A stretch of DNA of 32,904 nt from an uncultured Alphaproteobacteria bacterium (GTDB lineage: Bacteria > Pseudomonadota > Alphaproteobacteria > RF32 > CAG-239). The stretch is taken from positions 1 to 32,904 of the forward strand of contig CANRJO010000011.1 of the NCBI GenBank assembly GCA_947630965.1, in the 5' to 3' direction. The notes beneath the pieces are model-generated. The model ran no database searches, was not told the DNA's origin, and saw only the letters and a list, made by a program, of their open reading frames with translations. A program made the position numbers and the translations under genes. Each line of letters begins with the position of its first letter. Positions within the stretch are counted from its first letter, which is position 1. This document shows, one piece after another, positions 1 to 7,159 of the stretch.

Positions 1-1379
1 CAATCATTGACACTACTGTTGGTGTTATAACCACTCTCGCAATCCCTTGCCGTGCATTTACCGCAAACATTCTCTCCGGAATTGGTGGAAGATTTTTCAA
101 ATGTCCAACCTTCACCTTTTTTGGTACCACAATCATCAATACCCTTCTTTTCGATGCTGTATCCATTCGGGCATGTTTTAGGCGTGCATTTACCACACAC
201 TTCGTCACCGCTCCAACCTTGTTGGCTCCATTCCCAACCGCTTTCACCGGCTTTGCCGCAGCTGCTGACATCTTTATATTTTGTCTCGTAACCACCCGTG
301 CATGCTTTCTTACTGCAACTGTAACATCTTGTGTCGCCATGATAGTTTGATGTGCCCTGATTCGTCCACCCGGCTCCCTTAGAAGCACCTGTGCCACACT
401 TGCTGACATCTTGATAATCGGTGCTTTCACCTGTCGGACAATCTTTCATGGTGCATTTGCCGCAGATTGCATTACCTGCATATTGCTCTGACTGCTCCCA
501 AGTCCAACCTTTGTTGCCACTTGAGCCGCAACTCGCTATACTTGAATATTGTGTGCTAAAACCTGGTAAACACTCTTTTGCCGTACATTTGCCGCAGGCG
601 TCATCGCCACTCCAACCGCTTTGGTTCCAAGTCCACCCCTTGGAGCCGCTATCGCCACAACTATCCACGCCTGGGTAATCTGTGCTGTAATCGCCTGAAC
701 AACTCTTTGCGGTGCATTTGCCGCAAATCTGCTCGCCGCTTTGACCTTTGCTCTCCCATGTCCAACCTTGATCTTTTGTGCGTCCACAATCCTCAATACG
801 AGCATCTGTTATGGTATAACCATCGGGGCATTGGCGGGCATAACAGGCTTCGCCCATTTGATCATACCAGTCATCACATGACCAACTTGTGATAATATCT
901 TTTGTAATATTGCACCCCGTGCAAGACTCTTTATTACCATGCGCGTGAGCCGGCACGCTGACCTTGTCTTGGCATAAATTTCTACAACTGGCATAGTGCC
1001 CGTCACAACATCTATCGCCTAACTCGCCAACGCCTTTGTTGAGATTACTCCATTGACACTCTTCGGGGTCAGGATCACAATGGCAATGATAACACTTCCG
1101 ATGATGATAATCTACCTCATCGCAAACGTAACCTTTCTCGCCCGTTAACTCTTTCGTATCACTATAACGTCCATCTTTACAGGTATATTCTTTGCACCAG
1201 ATATATTGAGAATCGAACGGACACGTAATGTAACCATCAGGGCAAAAAATCTCCTTCTCCAATTTATACCCCATTTTGGCACATTCCGGCACGGCTTTGC
1301 ACTCGTTAAAACATGCCGCTTGGACAGAATATGCTCCGGCGACCAACCCCAAAAATATGACGGCTATAAATTTACGCAT
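1..1379 (-). CDS. Secreted cysteine-rich repeat protein (5' part, runs off the left edge)
   Basis: I read 459 codons from ATG at 1379 with no stop before the window edge, so the C-terminus is missing. Residues 1-21 form a signal peptide ending in VQAA. Residues 27-67 form a module with spacing C-x5-C-x12-C-x6-C-x8-C-x4-C that contains MGY and DGYITCPFD; the gene at 25445-26617 starts with the same module. Residues 83-156 are rich in Cys and His, including HHRKCYHCHC at 92-101. From C184 come tandem units of 43-46 residues (starting at C184, C227, C270, C314, C360, C403 and C447), with consensus C-x2-G-Y-S-T...DxCG...GWTW...SGD-x2-CGKCTAK. Many disulfides in the periplasm or outside the cell are likely. 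GAGGGA lies about 8 bases upstream of the ATG. I do not recognise a named family. An adhesin or surface-structure role is a guess. Confidence 0.85.
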   Translation of the reverse strand, partial: MRKFIAVIFLGLVAGAYSVQAACFNECKAVPECAKMGYKLEKEIFCPDGYITCPFDSQYIWCKEYTCKDGRYSDTKELTGEKGYVCDEVDYHHRKCYHCHCDPDPEECQWSNLNKGVGELGDRCCDGHYASCRNLCQDKVSVPAHAHGNKESCTGCNITKDIITSWSCDDWYDQMGEACYARQCPDGYTITDARIEDCGRTKDQGWTWESKGQSGEQICGKCTAKSCSGDYSTDYPGVDSCGDSGSKGWTWNQSGWSGDDACGKCTAKECLPGFSTQYSSIASCGSSGNKGWTWEQSEQYAGNAICGKCTMKDCPTGESTDYQDVSKCGTGASKGAGWTNQGTSNYHGDTRCYSCSKKACTGGYETKYKDVSSCGKAGESGWEWSQQGWSGDEVCGKCTPKTCPNGYSIEKKGIDDCGTKKGEGWTFEKSSTNSGENVCGKCTARDCESGYNTNSSVND

Positions 1380-1471
1380 CCCGTTCTTCCCTCTAACCCC
1401 TTAAAAAACAACACTTTGTCCAATTTCTTTGCTTACATTTCCAAAAAACAGACTGTTCTCTTTTAAAGAGG

Positions 1472-1542
1472 TTTTGGGCTTTAAGGTTTGAGGGGGTGCA
1501 AAACATTGAATAGCACGTGTTTTGCTTGCTTAAAGCCCAAAA
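1472..1542 (-). promoter_or_regulatory. Large stem-loop in the leader of the cysteine-rich gene
   Basis: A perfect 14-base inverted repeat (1472-1485 with 1529-1542, core GGGCTTTAAG) encloses a second one, GCAAAAC at 1498-1504 with GTTTTGC at 1519-1525. A small hairpin CTCTT-TTA-AAGAG follows at 1458-1470. No T-run follows on either strand, so it is not an obvious intrinsic terminator. If the minus-strand gene at 1379 is transcribed from the GGTACC element, this lies in its 5' untranslated region and could stabilise or regulate the mRNA. The function is inferred; the pairing is seen. Confidence 0.5.
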
Positions 1543-1592
1543 TAGTCCATTTCGTTCCCTTGATGCTTCCCTCTCCCTCGATTCGAAAACAT

Positions 1593-1689
1593 CAAAAAAA
1601 AGGTACCTTAAAATGCAACAAATTAACCAACGCAAAACTGCGCGTTTTAGAGCTTGACAACCCCAATTTTTTAAGGTACCTTTTTTTTG
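1593..1689. repeat. GGTACC inverted-repeat element, copy 1
   Basis: Two arms, 1593-1613 and 1669-1689, are perfect 21-base inverted repeats of one another, separated by 55 bases. Each arm contains the palindrome AAGGTACCTT next to an A- or T-run. A second element of the same design lies at 26792-26905; the two share AAGGTACCTT in both arms and GCTTGACAAC 16-17 bases before the right-hand palindrome. Both elements lie upstream of a minus-strand cysteine-rich secreted-protein gene. It could be a paired operator, a small mobile repeat, or a bidirectional terminator-like structure. Confidence 0.6.
1654..1682 (+). promoter_or_regulatory. Candidate sigma70 promoter inside GGTACC element
   Basis: TTGACA at 1654-1659 and TACCTT at 1677-1682 are separated by exactly 17 bases. 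The same arrangement recurs at 26866-26894. The -10 hexamer overlaps the palindrome AAGGTACCTT, so a protein bound to the palindrome would occlude the promoter. It points towards mraY, with a leader of about 130 bases. The element could instead serve the opposite strand. Confidence 0.5.
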
Positions 1690-1764
1690 CTGTATTTCCC
1701 TTTTTCCATCGCTGATAAAAACTGCATTTTTTTGAGAAATCCGCTTTTTTATTAAGATTTATTT

Positions 1765-1794
1765 TAGACATTTGAGCTTAAAGTAGGCTATCTT
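1765..1794 (+). promoter_or_regulatory. Candidate proximal promoter of mraY
   Basis: TAGACA (1765-1770) and TATCTT (1789-1794) are 18 bases apart. The start of transcription would be around 1801, just before the AAGGAA ribosome binding site at 1808-1813. This is a weaker match than the TTGACA promoter further upstream. Confidence 0.3.
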
Positions 1795-1818
1795 GAACAT
1801 CTTTTTTAAGGAACTCAA

Positions 1819-2871
1819 ATGTTTTTAAGTTGGTTTGGAACAAGTGTTCCGTTAGGTTTGAGAGCCTTGTCGGCTTTTGCCTTAACGCTTGTATTATCAT
1901 TGGTTTTCGGGGGCGGCGTCATTAAGCTTTTGCACCATTTCCAACATCGCGGACAACCCATCAGGAAAGACGGCCCGCAAAGCCACCTGATTACAAAACA
2001 AGGCACCCCGACCATGGGTGGTCTGCTGATTTTGAGCACAATTATCCTTGCCACCTTATGCTTTGCCGACATTTCATATCATTTTATATGGATCAGCTTG
2101 CTTGTGATTTTCGTTTACGGCATGGCAGGCTTTATTGATGACTACATCAAAGTTTCCAAGCAAACCCCAAACGCCTTGACTGCCAAGGCAAAGCTCTTTG
2201 TTCAATTTATGACGGCCGTTTTGGCAGTCACGGTCATCACCGCCGCCACACCCACCGCCTCAAACACGCTTTTATCGATTCCTTATTTTAAGACAAGCTT
2301 TAATTTATCATGGCTTTACATTCCATTTGCCGTGGTTGTCATTTCGGGCGCCTCAAATGCCGTCAACCTAACCGACGGTTTGGACGGCTTGGCAAGCGGG
2401 CTTTGCGTGATGGCTTTTGCCTTTTTCGGCGTGGTGGCGTTTATTGTCGGAAGCCCTTCTGCAACGGATTTTGGTTTAACATACATCCCGCGCGCCGGCG
2501 AAATGGCGGTAGTTGCGGCGGCTGTTGTCGGCGCCTGCTTGGGCTTTTTATGGTTTAACGCCCCAAAAGCCAAAGTTTTTATGGGCGATACGGGCTCTCT
2601 GGCTTTGGGTGCGCTTTTAGGAACGATTGCCGTTATTCTCAAACAAGAAATTTTGCTCGCGATTGTCGGCGGTGTGTTTGTCATGGAAACACTTTCGGTG
2701 ATGATTCAAGTTTTTTGGTATCGCCGCACGGGAAAACGCTTTTTCAAAATGGCACCGATTCACCACCATTTTGAACAATGTGGCTGGTCGGAAACAACCG
2801 TTGTGTTTCGGTTTTGGCTAGCGGGATTTATATTGGCGTTATTGGGACTTATTGCTCTCATAAAGTATTAG
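1819..2871 (+). CDS. mraY: Phospho-N-acetylmuramoyl-pentapeptide transferase
   Basis: MraY moves phospho-MurNAc-pentapeptide from UDP to undecaprenyl phosphate, making lipid I at the inner face of the cytoplasmic membrane. The 350-residue protein is close to the usual ~360. It shows the family's hallmarks: the paired aspartates D107-D108 in FIDDYIKV, NLTDGLDG at 183-190, D257 in FMGDTGS, and the histidine motif PIHHHFE at 313-319. About ten hydrophobic segments are visible. AAGGAA sits 5 bases before the ATG. It is the first gene of the plus-strand division operon; ftsW follows after 13 bases, where murD would be expected in most dcw clusters. Confidence 0.97.
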   Translation: MFLSWFGTSVPLGLRALSAFALTLVLSLVFGGGVIKLLHHFQHRGQPIRKDGPQSHLITKQGTPTMGGLLILSTIILATLCFADISYHFIWISLLVIFVYGMAGFIDDYIKVSKQTPNALTAKAKLFVQFMTAVLAVTVITAATPTASNTLLSIPYFKTSFNLSWLYIPFAVVVISGASNAVNLTDGLDGLASGLCVMAFAFFGVVAFIVGSPSATDFGLTYIPRAGEMAVVAAAVVGACLGFLWFNAPKAKVFMGDTGSLALGALLGTIAVILKQEILLAIVGGVFVMETLSVMIQVFWYRRTGKRFFKMAPIHHHFEQCGWSETTVVFRFWLAGFILALLGLIALIKY

Positions 2872-2884
2872 AAAGGAAAAAGGC

Positions 2885-4018
2885 TTGTTCAGAATTTCGC
2901 GCATAAATCGGAGTCGGTTGGCAAACTGGTGGTGGACCGTAGATAAAGTAAGCCTCAGCCTGATTTTGGTTTTAACGTTTATCGGCGCATTTTTGGTTTT
3001 TTCGGCAAGCCCCTCCGTAGCGCGTACCATCGGCTTTGCGGATTATCATTTCATCAAGCGGCAAATTGTCTTTATTTTTATTGCTTTGGGCATTGTTTTT
3101 ACCCTCTCGCTCCAACGGCTTAAAACAATCAGACGCGTGGCAATCATCGGATATCTTTTAACGCTTGTCTTAATGTTCATTACACTTTTCGCAGGCTATG
3201 AAACAAAAGGTGCATCCCGTTGGATTCGGATTTTGGGCTTTTCGCTGCAACCGTCTGAATTTATTAAACCAACATTTGTGGTGGTTTCGGCGTGGCTTTT
3301 AGACGGCAGTAAAAAGTTTGACGATTTTCCCGGCGGCATTTTATCGGCGGCACTTTATTTTTTAACAATCGGCATGCTCTTGGCACAACCGGATGTCGGT
3401 ATGACGATTGTCGTCAGCTGCATTTGGGCTTTTCAGTTATTTTTGGCAGGCTTGCCGATGCTTCTTGTCGGAATATTGGCGTTTTTCGCGGTTTTTGGCG
3501 CGGTTGGTGCCTATTTCACTTTTAGCCATGTTCACGAGCGTGTCCGCGAGTTTTTGGCATCGGATGCCAATTTGGGTTATCAGGTTCGGCGTTCTTTAGA
3601 GGCCTTTGCTAACGGCAATCTTTTAGGACGCGGCCCTGGCGAAGGCACGGTTAAACTGCACCTGCCCGATGCACATACGGATTTTATTTTTGCGGTTGCC
3701 GGCGAGGAATTTGGCGTATGGCTGTGCCTGATTATCATTTTAATTGTGGCGGCGATTGTGATAAGATCATTATGGATTTCACTCAAAGACAGCAACCTTT
3801 TTGTGATTTACGCCTCGGCAGGTTTGGCGGCAACTTTCGGCTTGCAGGGCATTATCAACATGGCATCTACCATGCACTTGATGCCCACCAAAGGCATGAC
3901 ATTACCTTTTGTTTCTTATGGCGGCTCATCTTTGTTTGCCTCGGCTGTTGGCATCGGCATGCTGTTGGCCTTAACACGGCGCAATCAATCCGCCGAGGAT
4001 AAAGACGGTCCATACTAA
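2885..4018 (+). CDS. ftsW: Peptidoglycan glycosyltransferase, SEDS family FtsW
   Basis: FtsW is the SEDS-family glycan polymerase of the divisome, acting on lipid II with its partner class B PBP. The protein has 377 residues and about ten membrane segments. Family motifs are SRWIRILGFSLQPSEFIKP (111-129), GRGPGEG (248-254), AHTDFIFAVAGEEFG (263-277) and the C-terminal PTKGMTLPFVSYGGSS (334-349). I use the TTG at 2885: GAAAGG lies about 8 bases upstream, the N-terminal WWWTVDK is typical of alphaproteobacterial FtsW, and no ATG occurs before the first membrane helix. It was preferred to RodA because of its position between mraY and murB. Confidence 0.95.
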   Translation: MFRISRINRSRLANWWWTVDKVSLSLILVLTFIGAFLVFSASPSVARTIGFADYHFIKRQIVFIFIALGIVFTLSLQRLKTIRRVAIIGYLLTLVLMFITLFAGYETKGASRWIRILGFSLQPSEFIKPTFVVVSAWLLDGSKKFDDFPGGILSAALYFLTIGMLLAQPDVGMTIVVSCIWAFQLFLAGLPMLLVGILAFFAVFGAVGAYFTFSHVHERVREFLASDANLGYQVRRSLEAFANGNLLGRGPGEGTVKLHLPDAHTDFIFAVAGEEFGVWLCLIIILIVAAIVIRSLWISLKDSNLFVIYASAGLAATFGLQGIINMASTMHLMPTKGMTLPFVSYGGSSLFASAVGIGMLLALTRRNQSAEDKDGPY

Positions 4019-4036
4019 GATTGGAGGAGAATAAAA

Positions 4037-4948
4037 ATGTTTCATAAAAAATCAATCTTGGACTTGCTCCCTGAAATAAAGGGGAAATACCTCATAAACG
4101 AGCCGATGAATAAACACACCTGGTTTGCCGTCGGCGGACCGGCGGAAGTGATGTTTTTACCGGCTGATTTGGAAGATTTAAAAAACTTTTTAAAATGGCG
4201 TCCGTATAATCTGCCGATAAGCATTTTAGGCGGTGGCTCAAACATTTTGGTGCGTGACGGCGGTATTCCAGGCGTTGTCATCAAGTTGGACACGCCGGCT
4301 TTTAAAGAGGTGAAAGTCGAGGAAAATAAAATCACCTGCGGCGCCGGATTAAAAAATATTGAGCTTCAAAAAACACTTCTGAAACACGAGCTCGGTGGAC
4401 TGGAATTTTTGTGCTCTATCCCCGGAACCATTGGCGGCTCCATCAAGACAAATGCCGGTTGCTTCGGCAAATCCATCAAGGATGTTTTGCTTATAGCGGA
4501 AGTGATAGACGGTCAAGGCACCACGCATCAAGTGCCGGCGGAAGATTTTCAACTTTCGTACCGTTCAAGCCTTTTCCCTGATGATTGGATTATTACGGCA
4601 CTCACCTTAAAAACAGAACCTTCTTCCAAAGAAAAAATCCAAGAAATTATAAAAGAACAAAAAAATTATCGACAACAACATCAGCCCTACAATGAAAAAA
4701 CAGCCGGCTCAACCTTTAAAAATCCGGATGGCTTACGCGCTTGGGAGCTGATTCAAAAGGCGGGTTGTGCAAAGCTTCAAATCGGCGGTGCCAAAGTTTC
4801 GGAAAAGCATTGCAATTTTTTAATCAACACCGGCAACGCCACCGCGGAAGAAATTGAAAATTTGGGCAATGAAATTATCCAAAAAGTCAAAGAAAAAACT
4901 TCACTAACACTTGAATGGGAAATCAAGCGCATAGGGGTTGGGAAATAA
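4037..4948 (+). CDS. murB: UDP-N-acetylenolpyruvoylglucosamine reductase
   Basis: MurB reduces UDP-GlcNAc-enolpyruvate to UDP-MurNAc with NADPH and FAD in the cytoplasm. Visible features of the 303-residue protein are the FAD-binding ILGGGSNILVRDGG (63-76), LEFLCSIPGTIGGSIKTNAG (122-141), YRSSLF (175-180), GSTFKNP with the catalytic Ser225, and a C-terminal EWEIKRIG supplying the likely catalytic Glu295. The short form without the extra lobe indicates a type II MurB. GGAGGAG lies just before the ATG. The last codon abuts the ftsQ start, so translation is probably coupled. murG, murC and ddl, often found near murB in alphaproteobacterial clusters, are not here. Confidence 0.96.
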   Translation: MFHKKSILDLLPEIKGKYLINEPMNKHTWFAVGGPAEVMFLPADLEDLKNFLKWRPYNLPISILGGGSNILVRDGGIPGVVIKLDTPAFKEVKVEENKITCGAGLKNIELQKTLLKHELGGLEFLCSIPGTIGGSIKTNAGCFGKSIKDVLLIAEVIDGQGTTHQVPAEDFQLSYRSSLFPDDWIITALTLKTEPSSKEKIQEIIKEQKNYRQQHQPYNEKTAGSTFKNPDGLRAWELIQKAGCAKLQIGGAKVSEKHCNFLINTGNATAEEIENLGNEIIQKVKEKTSLTLEWEIKRIGVGK

Positions 4949-5818
4949 ATGGTTTTCAAGTTCGGAAAAAGTTTGTTTCGAAAACAGAAATCAATGGAAA
5001 ACATTGGTGCAAAACGCTTATATGCCCCGCGCGAAAAGCTGCCTCGTTTACTGGGTAATTTACTTATTTTGGCGCTGATTTCCTCAGTTTGTATAATTAT
5101 CGTGACTTTCAGGGATAATCTCATTAATCGTCAGATAGAATCAATACTCCAGACTTTTTATGATAAATCGGCACAATACGGTTTTGATATTGAAGATATT
5201 ATTGTTGAAGGGCGAGAAAAAACAAGTTTGGAAGAGATAAACGCTCAAATCAATCTTCATAGAGGCGATAGCCTTTTAGGTGTGGACATTAAGGCGTTAA
5301 GAGAAAATCTAAAAACGCTTCCTTGGATCAAAGATGCTCAAATTAAGCGAACATATTTTCCAAACACCATTCAAATCAGGCTTTTTGAAAAAGAGGTCAT
5401 AGCCTTGTGGCAATCCGGAAATAATTTTTATCCGGTGGATGTAGACGGTAACCTCATTGAGGCGGAATTTACCCCTACACACGAAATTTTAGTCATTGTC
5501 GGCAGACGCGCGCCTCAAAAAATTGTGGAACTACTCAACCTGACCGCGCAAACTCCTGAGATTCACAAACGCATTAAAGCCGCGGTCTTATACGGTGGCA
5601 GACGTTGGGACATCATTTTAGACAGCATAGAAAACGGCATAACCATCAAATTGCCGGAAGAAAATTTACAACAAACTTGGGACAGATTTAACAAAATCAA
5701 CAATAAACACGGACTTCTTAAGCGTAAATTAACCACTCTTGACTTAAGATACCCCAATAAGCTTAATGTGATTATTGCCGATTCGGATAAAAAAGCCGAA
5801 TCGGTCAAAAAGCAGTGA
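4949..5818 (+). CDS. ftsQ: Cell division protein FtsQ
   Basis: FtsQ is a bitopic divisome protein that links FtsB/FtsL to the rest of the ring. The 289-residue protein has a basic cytoplasmic tail (about 1-35), one membrane helix (about 36-54), then a POTRA-type domain around residues 75-145 (FDIEDIIVEGREKTS, then LPWIKDAQIKRTYFPNTIQI) and a FtsQ C-terminal domain. Sequence divergence is high, as usual for FtsQ; its place between murB and ftsA supports the call. The ATG follows the murB stop with no spacer. A second in-frame ATG at 4994 (MENIGAKR) is possible, but the first has AGGGG upstream. Confidence 0.9.
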   Translation: MVFKFGKSLFRKQKSMENIGAKRLYAPREKLPRLLGNLLILALISSVCIIIVTFRDNLINRQIESILQTFYDKSAQYGFDIEDIIVEGREKTSLEEINAQINLHRGDSLLGVDIKALRENLKTLPWIKDAQIKRTYFPNTIQIRLFEKEVIALWQSGNNFYPVDVDGNLIEAEFTPTHEILVIVGRRAPQKIVELLNLTAQTPEIHKRIKAAVLYGGRRWDIILDSIENGITIKLPEENLQQTWDRFNKINNKHGLLKRKLTTLDLRYPNKLNVIIADSDKKAESVKKQ

Positions 5819-5830
5819 AGGGGTTTGAAA

Positions 5831-7078
5831 GTGAACACGTTTGGTCGGATGTCAACTTTGACGGCTTTGGATATTGGTTCATCCAAGGTTTGCTGTGTTA
5901 TTGCACATCATGGCCGGAACGGTTTAAAAATTGTCGGTCATGGTTACAATGCGGCATTAGGCATTAAAAACGGTATTGTATCCGATATTAATCAGGCAAC
6001 ATATTCGGTCTGCAATGCAGTGGAAACGGCTGAGCAGATGGCAAATGAGCCGATTGGCCGCGTGATTATGAACATCTCCGGCGAAAAAACACAAAGCCTC
6101 ATGCGCAGTGCCGCCATTGCGTTACATAAAAATCGCCCCGTTTCAGATACGGATATTGAGAAACTCATCACAAAAGGTACCTCCAAAATTGATGCCTCTG
6201 GTGGAGAGCTTATTCATTGCCTGCCGACAACATATCGGTTAGATGGGGGCGAAAGCATCAAAGATCCGCATAACATTTACGGTGAAAACCTAAGCTTGGA
6301 TATGCTTTTAGGTTACTATCCGACGAGCTTATATAAAAACATTGTTACCGTTGTAAATAATGCGCATTTGGAAATTGCAGAAAAAACATTTTCGGCTTAT
6401 GCCTCCGCATTAGCATGCCTTGTAAATGATGAAAAAGAGCTCGGTGCCACAGTCATTGACATTGGGGGCGGCACAACAAGCATTGTGACCTTTCAAAAAG
6501 GATTTCCCGTTAAATTTTCAACCATACCCGTCGGCGGCATAAACATCACAAACGATATTGCTTGGGGTTTAACCACCTCTTTTGTACATGCGGAAGATTT
6601 AAAAGTCAGACACGGTTGCGCCTTTTTAATCAGTCAGGATGAAACGGAAATTCTAAATGTTTATCCCGTTGGGGAAGAAGACGATAATTATATTCGCCAA
6701 ATTCACAAGGCTGATTTAATCAATATCATAACCCCGCGCGTGGAAGAAATTTTTGAGCTCGTGGCACGCAAATTGGATGAGCACGGCTTAAAGAATGTTT
6801 CAAGCCACCGTGTTGTTTTAACAGGCGGAACGGCACAGCTTCCGGGTATCAGAGAAGTGGCAGGATATGTGCTTGATAAGCAGGTGCGCATCGGCGTGCC
6901 GCGCAATATTCCAAACCTGCCTAAGCCCCTTTGCACACCAACTTTTTCCTGCGCCTTGGGCATGCTTTTATTTGCAACCGAATATAATGAATGCAAGCCG
7001 CAAAAAATACAAAATCGTCCAACGGTAGAGCTAAGTGGCGTAAATAAAATTTTCGGTTGGTTTAAACAAAATTTTTAA
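5831..7078 (+). CDS. ftsA: Cell division protein FtsA, actin-fold FtsZ membrane anchor
   Basis: FtsA binds ATP, polymerises, and tethers FtsZ to the membrane. Actin-fold signatures are ALDIGSSKVCCVIA near the N-terminus, VIDIGGGTTSIV in the middle (phosphate 2) and VVLTGGTAQLPGI (adenosine motif). The C-terminal VNKIFGWFKQNF matches the short amphipathic helix that targets FtsA to the membrane. Start choice: AAGGGG at 5818-5823 is 7 bases before GTG 5831, but only 1 base before the in-frame TTG 5825, so GTG is preferred; ATG 5849 (MSTLTALDIG) is a third option. The Shine-Dalgarno overlaps the ftsQ stop by one base. Confidence 0.95.
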   Translation: MNTFGRMSTLTALDIGSSKVCCVIAHHGRNGLKIVGHGYNAALGIKNGIVSDINQATYSVCNAVETAEQMANEPIGRVIMNISGEKTQSLMRSAAIALHKNRPVSDTDIEKLITKGTSKIDASGGELIHCLPTTYRLDGGESIKDPHNIYGENLSLDMLLGYYPTSLYKNIVTVVNNAHLEIAEKTFSAYASALACLVNDEKELGATVIDIGGGTTSIVTFQKGFPVKFSTIPVGGINITNDIAWGLTTSFVHAEDLKVRHGCAFLISQDETEILNVYPVGEEDDNYIRQIHKADLINIITPRVEEIFELVARKLDEHGLKNVSSHRVVLTGGTAQLPGIREVAGYVLDKQVRIGVPRNIPNLPKPLCTPTFSCALGMLLFATEYNECKPQKIQNRPTVELSGVNKIFGWFKQNF

Positions 7079-7103
7079 AATATATCTGATACGGTAACTA
7101 AAC

Positions 7104-7128
7104 CTTAATTTATTTCGCGTAAATTAAG
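7104..7128. promoter_or_regulatory. Inverted repeat in the ftsA-ftsZ gap
   Basis: CTTAATTTA (7104-7112) and TAAATTAAG (7120-7128) are perfect 9-base inverted repeats around a 7-base loop, in the 81-base space between ftsA and ftsZ. No T-run follows, so it is not a typical terminator. It could be an operator or an mRNA hairpin that separates ftsZ expression from the upstream genes. Confidence 0.4.
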
Positions 7129-7159
7129 TAAAAATAGAGTTCTTTTGAGGAGTTGAGAA

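Noticed and set aside
1-830. Regularly spaced DNA repeats resembling a CRISPR array
   Set aside because: The spacing is about 130 bases, the repeats are imperfect, and the whole stretch is one open reading frame with coding periodicity.
421-892. Plus-strand open frames across the left-edge gene
   Set aside because: They are antisense to the Cys/Trp repeats; their repeated HLPQ/VHLPQ words simply mirror the CGKC repeat codons on the other strand.
1593-1689. Simple intrinsic terminator reading of the first GGTACC element
   Set aside because: Each arm is a palindrome of only five to six strong pairs followed by a T-run, but the 21-bp arm pairing over a 55-base loop, the recurrence at 26792-26905 and the embedded promoter are not explained by termination alone; a terminator role is not excluded.
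7104-7128. CtrA binding site between ftsA and ftsZ
   Set aside because: TTAA words are present, but they are not spaced as TTAA-N7-TTAA; the inverted repeat was recorded without naming a regulator.
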